This document shows positions 44,573 through 52,872 of a stretch of DNA of 64,000 nt, piece after piece. Numbering within the stretch: the first letter of the stretch is position 1; each line of letters starts with the position of its first letter. Under the pieces are notes generated by a model, which worked only from the letters and a program-made list of their open reading frames with translations, was not told where the DNA came from and did no database searches. Source of the DNA: Streptomyces glomeratus (lineage in GTDB: Bacteria; Actinomycetota; Actinomycetes; Streptomycetales; Streptomycetaceae); contig NZ_JAKEEB010000001.1 in the NCBI RefSeq assembly GCF_021462825.1, positions 401,636-465,635 on the forward strand, given 5' to 3'. The position numbers and the translations under genes were made by a program.

Positions 44573-45115
44573 TCAGGCGGTGAGCGTGTCCACGGGGCCG
44601 TGCTCCGCCGTGCACGCCGAGACGGGGGCTCCCCCGGCCGCCCGGACCCGGGACGGGGAGAGCATCGGCATCTCGGTCAGGCCCGGGTAGTAGATGTGCA
44701 GGCTCACCGCCGGCTCGAGGGCGTCGTTCACCACTTCGTGCACGTATCCGGGAGCGAAAACCCTCTGCGCCCCCGCGCCCAACGCGCGGGTGCCGCGCTC
44801 CGTGCGCTCGGTCAGTGCGCCGTGCAGGACGGTCAGCACGCCGGACGAACGCCCGTGGTCGTGCAGCCCGCTGCCCTGCCCGGGGACCCAGGACAGCAGC
44901 CACACCTCGTAGCCGGGCCCGGTGCTCAGCCGGTGGTACCAGCGGGAGGTCGCGTCGTACCGCACGAGGTGCTCCCACCGGGAGCGGTCGGCGGCGATGG
45001 AACGGGCGAGGCCGGCGAACTCGGCCACGGTGGCCGGGTGCTCGCGCGGCGGCTGGAGCAGGTGCGGCACTTCCAGGATGTCGCCGGCGATCTGCAGGTC
45101 GCTGTCGCTGTTCAT
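44573..45115 (-). CDS. Cysteine dioxygenase (type I)
   Basis: 180 residues. A non-haem iron cupin that oxidises L-cysteine to cysteine sulphinate. Iron ligands are His85 and His87 in 'GSGLHDHGRSSGVLTVLHGALTE' and His126 in 'APGYVHEVVND'. ATG 45115 follows GAGGAA (45132-45127); the frame upstream is open but not conserved. About 240 nt upstream on the same strand is a short frame rich in cysteine codons. The Shine-Dalgarno area GCCGAG (45135-45130) is complementary to CUCGGC elements in that leader. It is therefore likely controlled by cysteine supply. Confidence 0.94.
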   Translation of the reverse strand: MNSDSDLQIAGDILEVPHLLQPPREHPATVAEFAGLARSIAADRSRWEHLVRYDATSRWYHRLSTGPGYEVWLLSWVPGQGSGLHDHGRSSGVLTVLHGALTERTERGTRALGAGAQRVFAPGYVHEVVNDALEPAVSLHIYYPGLTEMPMLSPSRVRAAGGAPVSACTAEHGPVDTLTA

Positions 45116-45264
45116 GGGTGCGGTGGTTCCTCGGCGAGAGTGCGGGGGCGGCTGGTTTCGCGAGTCGTCCGCCCGGGTCACGGGCGTGGCGGGAGCCCTG
45201 GTGCGGGCGGGGAACAACAGCCGAGTCGGGTGGACTCAGGGGCGGCCGGAGCGGGAAGACGGGC
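45116..45264 (-). promoter_or_regulatory. Cysteine dioxygenase leader: repeat and Shine-Dalgarno-complementary element
   Basis: CTCGGCTGTTG (minus strand) is present twice: over the last codons and stop of the cysteine-rich leader frame (45276-45266) and again at 45225-45215, 51 bp apart. Its CTCGGC core can pair over 6 bp with GCCGAG (45135-45130), which contains the dioxygenase ribosome binding site. A local hairpin CGCCCG-tgacc-CGGGCG lies between. This arrangement allows mutually exclusive structures. Confidence 0.55.
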
Positions 45265-45357
45265 TCAACAGCCGAGACAGCAACAGCTACAGCGAGCGCG
45301 GGCAGCACCGTGGGACCCGGCGGAGCGGGTCTGGGTGAGTGCCGAGTTCGCGAGCAT
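45265..45357 (-). CDS. Cysteine-rich leader peptide (polycysteine upstream ORF)
   Basis: 30 codons, ATG 45357 to TGA 45267-45265. The peptide begins MLANSALTQTRSAG and ends R-C-S-C-C-C-L-G-C. Five of its last eight residues are cysteine, and four of the five codons are TGT, which is rare here; whiB next door uses only TGC. The start lies about at the predicted transcription start, so the frame would be leaderless. It precedes cysteine dioxygenase on the same strand. Polycysteine leaderless ORFs are known as cysteine-responsive attenuators in mycobacteria; use on a cysteine-degrading gene would be a variant. It is too short for ordinary gene finders. Confidence 0.75.
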   Translation of the reverse strand: MLANSALTQTRSAGSHGAARARCSCCCLGC

Positions 45358-45364
45358 GCCCTCT

Positions 45365-45393
45365 AGGACATCGGCTCACACCTTCTCTGTCAA
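45365..45393 (-). promoter_or_regulatory. Promoter of the leader-peptide/cysteine dioxygenase transcript
   Basis: On the minus strand TTGACA (45393-45388) is a perfect -35, then 17 bp and TGTCCT (45370-45365) as a weaker -10. Transcription should begin within a base or two of the leader ATG at 45357. Confidence 0.6.
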
Positions 45394-45712
45394 CTTGAGA
45401 GCCGGAATGTGCGAGCTGTTTCACCTCATCCGGTTCTTCTGACAGATGAAAGGTTTGTTCATGGGGGGTGCGGGACACATGGAGCGCACCACCGGGCGCA
45501 CGAACCTCGTTGCGATCTCGTGATCGGACTGTGATCCGGTTCGCTTCGTGGTTCGCGTCGGAACGGGATCGAACGCGCGGACGTCCTCCCCTGTGACGGG
45601 GTGGCGGCCCGCCTGGAGCCCTGCGAGGTGTCTGGGTTTATGCCGATTTGAACACTTTCCGCATAGCCTTGGTTCCGCAGAGTGAATAAGGGGCCCAATA
45701 GCAGATCTCGGC

Positions 45713-45741
45713 TTGACTGGCCCGGATCGGCACACTTGTAA
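45713..45741 (+). promoter_or_regulatory. Promoter of whiB
   Basis: TTGACT (45713-45718) - 17 bp - TTGTAA (45736-45741), reading toward whiB with a leader of about 67 nt. The rest of the 45394-45712 stretch contains no gene I can support. In S. coelicolor whiB is known to have two promoters; only this one is recognisable by eye. Confidence 0.5.
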
Positions 45742-45815
45742 TTTCACTCGTGTCGTTCAGCCGAAATCGGTAACGGCTACATCACGGGGACGCGAAAGAC
45801 TGACGAGGGGCGCAC

Positions 45816-46079
45816 ATGACCGAGCTGGTGCAGCAACTGCTGGTCGACGACGCGGACGAGGAACTCGGCTGGCAGGAGCGCGCGCTGTGCGCCCAGACCG
45901 ACCCCGAGTCCTTCTTTCCCGAGAAGGGCGGCTCCACCCGCGAGGCCAAGAAGGTCTGCCTCGCCTGCGAGGTCCGCTCGGAGTGCCTCGAATACGCGCT
46001 CGCCAACGACGAGCGCTTCGGCATTTGGGGCGGTCTGTCCGAACGTGAGCGCCGCCGCCTCAAGAAGGCCGCGGTCTGA
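45816..46079 (+). CDS. whiB: WhiB, iron-sulphur developmental regulator
   Basis: 87 residues, the founding member of the Wbl family. It works with WhiA to start sporulation septation in aerial hyphae and binds a [4Fe-4S] cluster through Cys25, Cys48, Cys51 and Cys57 (C-x22-C-x2-C-x5-C). The turn GIWGG (69-73) and the basic C-terminus 'ERERRRLKKAAV' are the sigma-contact and DNA-binding parts. GAGGGG precedes ATG 45816. The gene stands alone, upstream of a large glycosyltransferase gene, with fbiA and cysteine dioxygenase on the other side, as in many actinobacteria. Confidence 0.98.
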   Translation: MTELVQQLLVDDADEELGWQERALCAQTDPESFFPEKGGSTREAKKVCLACEVRSECLEYALANDERFGIWGGLSERERRRLKKAAV

Positions 46080-46320
46080 CGCGGGCCGGGGGAGATCTCC
46101 GGCACCCTCTCCCGGACATCGGTCTCCGGCGCCCTTTGCGCGGACAGCGGCCCCGGCCTGCCGCCCAGACGCCATGACGGCCCGTCGCAGGTGGGTTATC
46201 CACAGGCGGCGGGCCGCTGTGCTGCCCAGCCGATAGTGTGGTCGCTCGTCCGAGACGTCCCGCTGCCCCCGGTGGGCACAGGCGTCCACCGCAGTCCATC
46301 GAACCGGGGCCCGTACCTCG

Positions 46321-49300
46321 ATGTCCGTGCACAGCCATACGGCAGCCCACCAAGACACCGCTGCCACACCTGAGTTCCCGCGTCACGTGGTCACCGCGGT
46401 CCTCGTCGCCCACGACGGCGCCCGCTGGCTGCCCGACGCGCTCGCCGGGCTGCTCGGTCAGGAGCGCCCCGTGCAGAACGCCGTGGCGGCCGACACCGGC
46501 AGCGCCGACGACTCCGCCCAACTGCTCACCGACGCCCTCGGCGGCGACCGTGTACTGCACCTCGCCCGGCGCACCGGCTTCGGCCAGGCCGTCGAGGAGG
46601 CGAACCGCACCGCGGCCGTGCTGACCCCGGACGACCTGCCCTACCTCAGGCGCCCCAGCGGCTGGGACCCCGTCACCCGCAGCTGGCACGACGAGGCGTA
46701 CGACCTGCCCGAGCTGCCGCACGGCGAGCCGGTGCAGTGGCTGTGGCTCCTGCACGACGACTGCGCCCCCGAGCCCGACGCATTGGCCCAGCTGCTGCGG
46801 ATCGTGGACAACGAACGGGAGCTGGGCCGCGACGACGTGGCCGTCGTCGGCCCCAAGCTACGCGGCTGGTACGACCGCCGGCAGCTCCTCGAGGTCGGCG
46901 TCAGCATCGCCAACTCCGGCCGTCGCTGGACCGGTCTGGACCGCCGCGAACAGGACCAGGGCCAGCACGACCACGTCCGCCCGGTGCTGTCCGTGTCGAC
47001 GGCCGGCATGCTGATCCGGCGCGATGTCTTCGAGCAGCTCGGCGGTTTCGACCGGCACCTGCCCCTGATGCGCGACGACGTCGACCTGTGCTGGCGCGCC
47101 CATGCCGCCGGCCACCGCGTCCTGGTCGCCCCCGACGCGGTCGTACGGCACGCGGAGGCAGCCTCCCGCGAGCGCCGCACCGTCGACTGCGCGGGCCGCA
47201 CCACGGCATCCCCGCACAAGGTGGACAAGGCGGGCGCCGTCTACACCCTCCTCGTCAACGCCCGTACGGCACAGCTGCCCTGGGTCCTGCTCCGCCTGGT
47301 CCTCGGCACCCTGCTGCGCACGGTCGCGTACCTGGTCGGCAAGGTGCCCGGGCAGGCCGTCGACGAGATCCGCGGCCTGCTGGGAATCCTGCTGCGGCCG
47401 GAGCGGATCATCGCCGGGCGCCGCCGACGCGGCCGCCCCCAGGTCGACAAGGGCGAACTGCGCCCGCTGTTCCCGCCGCCCGGGGCGACCGTCCGCGCCA
47501 CCGTCGAACAGGTCGCGAGCAATCTGGTGGGCCGCTCCGACCCCGAGGTCTCCTCGGCCGGCCGGCACGGCGGCGGCCTGGAATCCGGACCGGGCGGCGA
47601 CGACGCCGACTTCCTGCAGGTCGAGCAGTTCGCCCGGCTCAAGCGCATCGCCCGCAAACCCGGCCCGGTGCTCTTCCTCGTCCTCCTGCTCGTCTCGCTC
47701 GTCGCCTGCCGCGCCCTGCTCGGCGGTGGCGCGCTCGCCGGCGGCGCGCTGCTCCCCGCCCCCGCCGACTCCTCCGAGCTGTGGTCGCGCTATCTGGACG
47801 CCTGGCATCCGGTGGGCGCCGGCGGCACGCGGTCCGCGCCGCCCTACATCGCCCTCGTCGCCCTGCTCGCGAGCCTCCTCTTCGGCTCCACCGGACTCGC
47901 GGTGACAGTGCTGCTCGTCTGCTCGGTGCCACTGGCCGGATTCACCGCCTACTTCGCCTCGCGTCCGCTCGTCGAGTCCCGGCTGCTGCGCGCCTGGGCG
48001 TCCGTCGTGTACGCCTTCCTGCCCGCCGCCACCGGCGCCCTCGCCGGAGGCCGCATCGGCACCGCGGTCCTCGCCGTCCTGCTGCCGCTCCTCGCGCGCG
48101 CGGGCATCGCGGCCGCCGGGCTCGCCCATGCCTCCGGCGCGCGCGGCAGCTGGCGCGCCACCTGGGCCTACGCGCTGCTGCTGACGATCACCACCGCGTT
48201 CACGCCGATCGTGTGGCCGATCGCGGTGGTCCTGGGCCTCTCCCTGCTCGCCGTGCGCCGGAACGACCTCCTCGCCTACGCGCCGCGCCTCCTCGCCCAG
48301 TTGGGCACCCCGCTGCTGGTGCTCGCCCCCTGGTCGCTCACGCTGCTGCCCCACGGCTTCTTCCGGGAGGCGGGTCTCGCCTACGGCAAGAGTGCGGCCT
48401 CCGCCTCCGACCTGCTGGGCGCGAGCCCCGGCGGCCCCGGCACGGTCAGCGGGCTGATGCTCATCGGCATCGTCCTGGCCGCGCTGGCGGCCCTGATGCG
48501 CGCCGAGCGCCACAGAGGCGTCTGGACGGCGTGGGCGGCCGCTCTGGTGGGGCTCGTCTTCGCGGTCCTCTCCAACGGCTCGGCCTGGGCCGGACCGGCG
48601 ACCCTCGTCTACGGCCTGGCGCTGCTGTCCGCCGCCGCGATCGGCGCGGACGGCGCACGCGACCGGGTGGCCGAGCAGAGCTTCGGCTGGCGGCAGCCCG
48701 TGGCAGCGCTCATCGCGTTCGCGTCCGCGGCCGGGCCCCTGCTCATCGCCGCGGGATGGATGATCCGCGGCGCGGACGGGCCCGTGGAGCGGCGCGATCC
48801 CGTCCAGGTGCCCGCGTTCGTCGCCGAGGAGGGCGGCACCAGCGACCAGGCCCGCACCCTCGTTCTCGACGGCGAGTCCACCGCGCGCGTGGGCTACACC
48901 CTGGTCCGCGGCTCCGGCGCCCGCCTCGGCGACGGTGAACTCGCCGCCGAGGACGGTGAGAACAAGCGGCTCGACAAGGTCGTCGCCAACCTGGTCGCGG
49001 GCTCGGGTGCCGACCAGGCCGACGAACTGGGCGGCTTCGCCGTGCGGTACGTCCTCGTGCGCAAGGGCGCCCCCCGGGAGGTCAGCCGGGTCCTGGACGC
49101 CACACCCGGTCTGTCCCGGCTCAGCCAGCAGGACGGCAGCGCCCTGTGGCGGGTGGACCGGGAGGTCTCCCGCGCCGCGATCGTCACCGGCTCGGCCGCA
49201 CCGCGGCCCGTCGCGGCCGGACCCGTCGACATCCACACCAAGATCCCGTCCGGCACGGGTGGCCGTGTTCTGCGGATCGCCGACACCGCCGACGCGGGCT

Positions 49301-49941
49301 GGACCGCTTCCCTGGACGGCAGGCCGCTCACCCGCACCACGGTCGACGGATGGGCCCAGGGCTTCGAACTGCCCGCATCGGGCGGCACGTTGGACGTCAC
49401 GTACAACACCCCGTTCGGCCACACCTCCTGGCTGTGGGCGCAGGGCGCGCTCGCCGTCGTCCTCGTGGTGCTCGCCCTGCCCGGCCGCCGCCGGGACATC
49501 GACGACGACCTCCCCGAGGAGCCGGCCGTGGCCGCACAGGACACCGCCGGCGAGGGCCGCCGGGCCCGCCGGCTGCGCGCCCAGGCCGAGGCGGAAGGCG
49601 CGGAACAGGACACCGGCGCTCCGCCCCCGGGCGAGGAGGAGGCCTTCGAGCCCGTGGCGATCCCGCAGCAGCACGCCTACGGGGAGTGGGACACGGCGGG
49701 CTACGCGGGCACCGAGTACGGCACGTACGGCGGCGAGCAGTACCAGGGCACCCAGGAGTACGCGCAGGGCCCGTACGAGCAGCAGTCCTACCCGGCCGAC
49801 CCTTACCAGGGCGCCCAGTACGACCCGTACGGCTACGGGAACACGGCGCCGTACGACCCGACGTACACCCAGGGCTACGCCGCGCCGTACGACCCGGCGC
49901 ACGGCACCGACAGTGAGCGCCCCGACGGGAGCCAGCAGTGA
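46321..49941 (+). CDS. Giant GT2 glycosyltransferase - multi-spanning membrane protein
   Basis: 1206 residues. Residues about 24-290 are a GT2 domain ('VTAVLVAHDGARWLPDALAGLL', 'WLWLLHDDCAPEPDAL', 'AGMLIRRDVFEQLGGFDRHLPLMRDDVDLCWRAHAAGH'). Then come a basic/acidic linker, about 12-14 transmembrane helices (about 455-820), an extracellular beta domain (about 830-1060) with 'IADTADAGWTASLDGRPL', one more helix, and a cytosolic tail rich in Tyr, Gly, Gln and Pro (repeated YG/QY units). The layout suggests a polyprenyl-sugar transferase with its own membrane domain. The gene starts without a clear ribosome binding site. Its stop overlaps the next gene (GTGA). Confidence 0.88.
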   Translation: MSVHSHTAAHQDTAATPEFPRHVVTAVLVAHDGARWLPDALAGLLGQERPVQNAVAADTGSADDSAQLLTDALGGDRVLHLARRTGFGQAVEEANRTAAVLTPDDLPYLRRPSGWDPVTRSWHDEAYDLPELPHGEPVQWLWLLHDDCAPEPDALAQLLRIVDNERELGRDDVAVVGPKLRGWYDRRQLLEVGVSIANSGRRWTGLDRREQDQGQHDHVRPVLSVSTAGMLIRRDVFEQLGGFDRHLPLMRDDVDLCWRAHAAGHRVLVAPDAVVRHAEAASRERRTVDCAGRTTASPHKVDKAGAVYTLLVNARTAQLPWVLLRLVLGTLLRTVAYLVGKVPGQAVDEIRGLLGILLRPERIIAGRRRRGRPQVDKGELRPLFPPPGATVRATVEQVASNLVGRSDPEVSSAGRHGGGLESGPGGDDADFLQVEQFARLKRIARKPGPVLFLVLLLVSLVACRALLGGGALAGGALLPAPADSSELWSRYLDAWHPVGAGGTRSAPPYIALVALLASLLFGSTGLAVTVLLVCSVPLAGFTAYFASRPLVESRLLRAWASVVYAFLPAATGALAGGRIGTAVLAVLLPLLARAGIAAAGLAHASGARGSWRATWAYALLLTITTAFTPIVWPIAVVLGLSLLAVRRNDLLAYAPRLLAQLGTPLLVLAPWSLTLLPHGFFREAGLAYGKSAASASDLLGASPGGPGTVSGLMLIGIVLAALAALMRAERHRGVWTAWAAALVGLVFAVLSNGSAWAGPATLVYGLALLSAAAIGADGARDRVAEQSFGWRQPVAALIAFASAAGPLLIAAGWMIRGADGPVERRDPVQVPAFVAEEGGTSDQARTLVLDGESTARVGYTLVRGSGARLGDGELAAEDGENKRLDKVVANLVAGSGADQADELGGFAVRYVLVRKGAPREVSRVLDATPGLSRLSQQDGSALWRVDREVSRAAIVTGSAAPRPVAAGPVDIHTKIPSGTGGRVLRIADTADAGWTASLDGRPLTRTTVDGWAQGFELPASGGTLDVTYNTPFGHTSWLWAQGALAVVLVVLALPGRRRDIDDDLPEEPAVAAQDTAGEGRRARRLRAQAEAEGAEQDTGAPPPGEEEAFEPVAIPQQHAYGEWDTAGYAGTEYGTYGGEQYQGTQEYAQGPYEQQSYPADPYQGAQYDPYGYGNTAPYDPTYTQGYAAPYDPAHGTDSERPDGSQQ

Positions 49942-51470
49942 ACCGCACGACCCTGTCCCTGATCGCCGCAGTGACCGCACTCGCCGCCGTCACCGGATTC
50001 GCCGCCCTCGACGCACCCGAGGCGTCCGGCAGCGGTACCGCGAAGACGGCCGCCCGGCTGCCCGTGGAGCAGTCCCGGCTGCTGTGCCCCGAGCCGAGCA
50101 CCTCCGACATCGCGGACACCACGTACACGTCGTTCACGCCCGTCTCGAAGGGTACGAGCGGCAGCGGTAAGGCCCAACTCGCCGCGGCCCTCGCTCAGTC
50201 GGCGGACGGAACGGACACCGGCAAGGACGGCAAGGGCAAGGACGGCAAGAGCGGCAAGGGCCAGAAGCAGTCCGGCGCGCCCACCGTGACCCCCAAGGCG
50301 CCCGGCACCCCGGTCACCGGGGACACCACGGGTGCCGACACGCCCGCGCTGATCGGCACCGCCACGGGAAGCCTCGCGCCCGGCTGGACGGTCCAGGAGA
50401 CCACCCAGGTCGCCGCGGGCGCGGGCCGCGGTCTGCTCGGCACCGGCTGCTCCGCGCCGGACACCGAGTTCTGGTTCGCGGGAGCGAGCACCGCCGCCTC
50501 CCGCACCGACTATGTGCACCTGACCAACCCCGACGACTCAGCCGCGGTCGTCGACATCGAGCTGTACGGCAAGGACGGCAGCCTCAAGTCGACGGTCGGC
50601 GAGGGCATCACCGTCCAGCCGCACTCCAGCGAGCCGATCCTGCTGTCCACGCTCACCGGCGCCCAGGAGCCCGACGTCACGGTCCACGTGGGCGTCCGCA
50701 GCGGCCGCGTCGCCGCGGCCGTGCAGGCCCTCGACGACAAGCTGGGCGGCGACTGGCTGGCCCCCTCGACGGATCCCGCGGGCTCCCTGGTGCTGCCGGG
50801 CATCCCCAAGGACGCCACGGACGTCCGCCTGGTGGCCTTCGTGCCGGGCGACAACGACGCCGACCTCAAGGTGCGCCTCGCCTCGCCCTCCGGGCAGATC
50901 ACCCCGGCGGGCAACGAGACGCTGCATGTGAAGGCCGGGATGACCACCGCAGTCGATCTCGGCGACGTCACCCGCGGCGAGGCGGGCTCCCTGGTGCTGA
51001 CCCCCGGCGACACCCCGGTCCCGCTGGTCGCCGCCGTGCGGGTGGTGCGCGGCAAGGGCGCCCAGCAGGAGTCCGCGTTCATCCCGGCGACCGCGCCGGT
51101 CGGCACCCGTGCGTCGGTCGCCGACAACAGCGCCAAGGGGACCACGCTCGCGCTGACCGCCCCGGACGGCACGGCCACGGTCAGGGTCACCGCGTCCGCG
51201 GGCAGCGACGGCGGTACGGCGATGTCCAAGGAGTACACGATCAAGGGCGGTACGACGCAGAACGTGGACGCGCCCGCGCCGAGCGGACTGAAGGGCACGT
51301 ACGCCCTCACCGTCGAGCCGCTCTCCGGAGGGCCCGTCTATGGCGCCCGTGAGCTCAGGACGACCCTTGAGGGCGTTCCGGCGTTCACCGTGCAGACCCT
51401 TCCCGACGACCGGGGGACGGTGGCGGTGCCGGAGGCGGATCAGGACCTCTCCGTCCTGCTGAAGAAGTGA
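49938..51470 (+). CDS. DUF5719-family secreted protein
   Basis: 510 residues. N-terminal signal/anchor segment ('TLSLIAAVTALAAVTGFAAL'), a Lys/Gly/Asp-rich spacer at about 95-110, and a long beta-rich extracellular region ('TEFWFAGASTAASRTDYVHLTNPDDSAAVVDIELYGKDGSLKS', 'VQPHSSEPILLSTL'), typical of DUF5719. No catalytic motif is visible. Translational overlap with the giant glycosyltransferase-membrane gene, and the constant pairing of these families in Streptomyces, suggest that it works on the outer side with that enzyme, perhaps as an accessory or binding subunit. Confidence 0.85.
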   Translation: MNRTTLSLIAAVTALAAVTGFAALDAPEASGSGTAKTAARLPVEQSRLLCPEPSTSDIADTTYTSFTPVSKGTSGSGKAQLAAALAQSADGTDTGKDGKGKDGKSGKGQKQSGAPTVTPKAPGTPVTGDTTGADTPALIGTATGSLAPGWTVQETTQVAAGAGRGLLGTGCSAPDTEFWFAGASTAASRTDYVHLTNPDDSAAVVDIELYGKDGSLKSTVGEGITVQPHSSEPILLSTLTGAQEPDVTVHVGVRSGRVAAAVQALDDKLGGDWLAPSTDPAGSLVLPGIPKDATDVRLVAFVPGDNDADLKVRLASPSGQITPAGNETLHVKAGMTTAVDLGDVTRGEAGSLVLTPGDTPVPLVAAVRVVRGKGAQQESAFIPATAPVGTRASVADNSAKGTTLALTAPDGTATVRVTASAGSDGGTAMSKEYTIKGGTTQNVDAPAPSGLKGTYALTVEPLSGGPVYGARELRTTLEGVPAFTVQTLPDDRGTVAVPEADQDLSVLLKK

Positions 51471-51522
51471 CGGCCCGAGGGGCCGCCGCCCCGGAGCGAG
51501 CGGCCGTCGCCCCGAAGGCCGG

Positions 51523-51972
51523 TCAGTCCTCGCCGTAGCGCGGATCCACCGTCTCCGGAGTCAGCCCCAGCAGCTCCGCCACCTGCTCCACGACCACCTC
51601 GTGGACCAGGGCGGCACGCTCGTCGCGGCCCTTGGTGCGGATCTCGACCGGGCGGCGGTAGACGACGACACGCGCCCGGCGCCCGTCACCGGCCGGGACC
51701 GTGCCCCCCAGGGGCACCGCCTCGTCGCTCCACGCCTGGCCGGGGCCGTCGAGGCGCGGCACCTCGAGAACGAGGAAGTCGATGTCGGCGAGTTGCGGCC
51801 AGCGCCGCTCCAGACGCTCCACGGAGTCCTGCACCAGATCCGCGAACGCCTCGGCGCGGCTCGCGGCGAGCGGCACCTGCGGTGGCGCGATGGGGCCGCG
51901 CATGCCTCTGCCGTGGCGGTCACGGCGGCGGGGCCCGGGTGCGGCGGCGCGGGGCGGTACGGCGTTCTCCAT
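51523..51972 (-). CDS. Zincin-family (PF06262-type) protein lacking HExxH
   Basis: 149 residues from ATG 51972. Basic N-terminus, then 'RAEAFADLVQDSVERLERRWPQLADIDFLVLEVPRLDG', 'RARVVVYRRPVEIRTKGRDERAALVHEVVVEQVAELLGLTPETVD'. This matches the short 'metallopeptidase family' proteins of actinobacteria. The zinc motif should read HExxH; here it is H-E-V-V-V, so the second histidine is missing and activity is doubtful. The same gene stands between whiB and DUF3499 in mycobacteria. It is convergent with DUF5719. Confidence 0.8.
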   Translation of the reverse strand: MENAVPPRAAAPGPRRRDRHGRGMRGPIAPPQVPLAASRAEAFADLVQDSVERLERRWPQLADIDFLVLEVPRLDGPGQAWSDEAVPLGGTVPAGDGRRARVVVYRRPVEIRTKGRDERAALVHEVVVEQVAELLGLTPETVDPRYGED

Positions 51973-52360
51973 CACTGACGAAGCGTAATCCCCGCACGGG
52001 CTCGGCGCCCGGCCCCACACGACCACGCGCTCCCTGGGCCGCGTCCTGTCCAGACGGCTCGCCGGGGCCGGCCGCCGGATGTCCGCCGAAGCCGTACCGC
52101 ATGTCGCATGATGACCATTTCAGCCAAGGTTGGGCCCGATCCGATATCCCTCCCAGACCGTCTACCTCATGAAAATTGACGAGATTTGTACCAAGTGGTG
52201 ACCGATTTCAGAGGGCCCCGAGGTCGGGTCCGGAGGTCTCCACGCAGGTCACCCAGGCGGGCCAGGAGGAGCGTGTGGGGTGTTTCACAGCACGACACGG
52301 TGGAGTGACCTGGGGGAGAGTCGTCGCGGCCCGCTCAAGAGTGCGGTACCGTCCAACGTC
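51973..52360. other. 388-bp gap, divergent region
   Basis: There is no gene I can support. Part is ordinary GC-rich sequence; 52160-52215 is AT-rich and holds a 10-codon frame (ATG 52169, Met-Lys-Ile-Asp-Glu-Ile-Cys-Thr-Lys-Trp-stop), too short to call. TACCGT at 52347-52352 is a -10 placed 8 bp before GTG 52361. Confidence 0.5.
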
Positions 52361-52738
52361 GTGAGCCCTGTACGTCGCTGTTCGCGCACCGCTTGCGGCC
52401 GACCCGCCGTCGCGACGCTGACGTACGTCTACGCCGACTCGACCGCGGTCCTCGGCCCGCTCGCCACCTACGCCGAGCCCCACTGCTACGACCTGTGTGC
52501 CGAGCACTCCGAACGCCTGACCGCACCGCGCGGCTGGGAGGTCGTCCGGCTCCTGGACGGCTCGGCCCCCGCCCGCCCCAGCGGTGACGACCTGGAGGCG
52601 CTCGCCAACGCGGTCCGCGAGGCGGCCCGCCCGCAGCAGCGCGCGGCCGAGGCGGGCGGCGGCAGCGCCCGCACGGCGGACCCGATGGAGGTTGCGCGCC
52701 GGGGCCATCTGAGGGTCCTGCGCTCACCCGACAACTGA
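52361..52738 (+). CDS. DUF3499 protein
   Basis: 125 residues from GTG 52361. Four cysteines ('RRCSRTACGRPAVATLTYVY' and 'HCYDLCAEHSERLTAPRGWEVVRL') look like a small zinc-ribbon, and the rest is a helical, Ala/Arg-rich tail. This family (DUF3499) sits next to phosphomannomutase across actinobacteria, but its role is unknown. TACCGT lies 8 nt upstream and no ribosome binding site is present, so the message is likely leaderless. Confidence 0.88.
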   Translation: MSPVRRCSRTACGRPAVATLTYVYADSTAVLGPLATYAEPHCYDLCAEHSERLTAPRGWEVVRLLDGSAPARPSGDDLEALANAVREAARPQQRAAEAGGGSARTADPMEVARRGHLRVLRSPDN

Positions 52739-52872
52739 GTCCTCCGGCGGCGTCCATGAAGCCCCGGTATGAACTCCGTGGGAACTGCCTTTCGAGGCGG
52801 GTGGACAGCCCACCGGGCACCCGTTTGAGCGGGTAGTTTGGGGCCATCGTCAAGACCTCAGGAGGGTTGGCA

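Noticed and set aside
45648..45669. TTGAAC ... TAGCCT as a second whiB promoter
   Set aside because: The spacer is only 10 bp, too short for any known sigma factor.
46196..46204. Replication origin near whiB because of TTATCCACA
   Set aside because: Only one box is present, and dnaA, dnaN and box clusters are absent.
46858..49980. 1040-codon open frame on the minus strand opposite the giant glycosyltransferase
   Set aside because: It is an antisense shadow of GC-rich coding DNA: the product is Gly/Arg/Ala/Asp-rich with no domain, while the plus-strand frame has clear GT2 and membrane domains.
52169..52201. 10-codon frame (MKIDEICTKW) in the AT-rich gap
   Set aside because: Too short, without a ribosome binding site or a clear partner gene.
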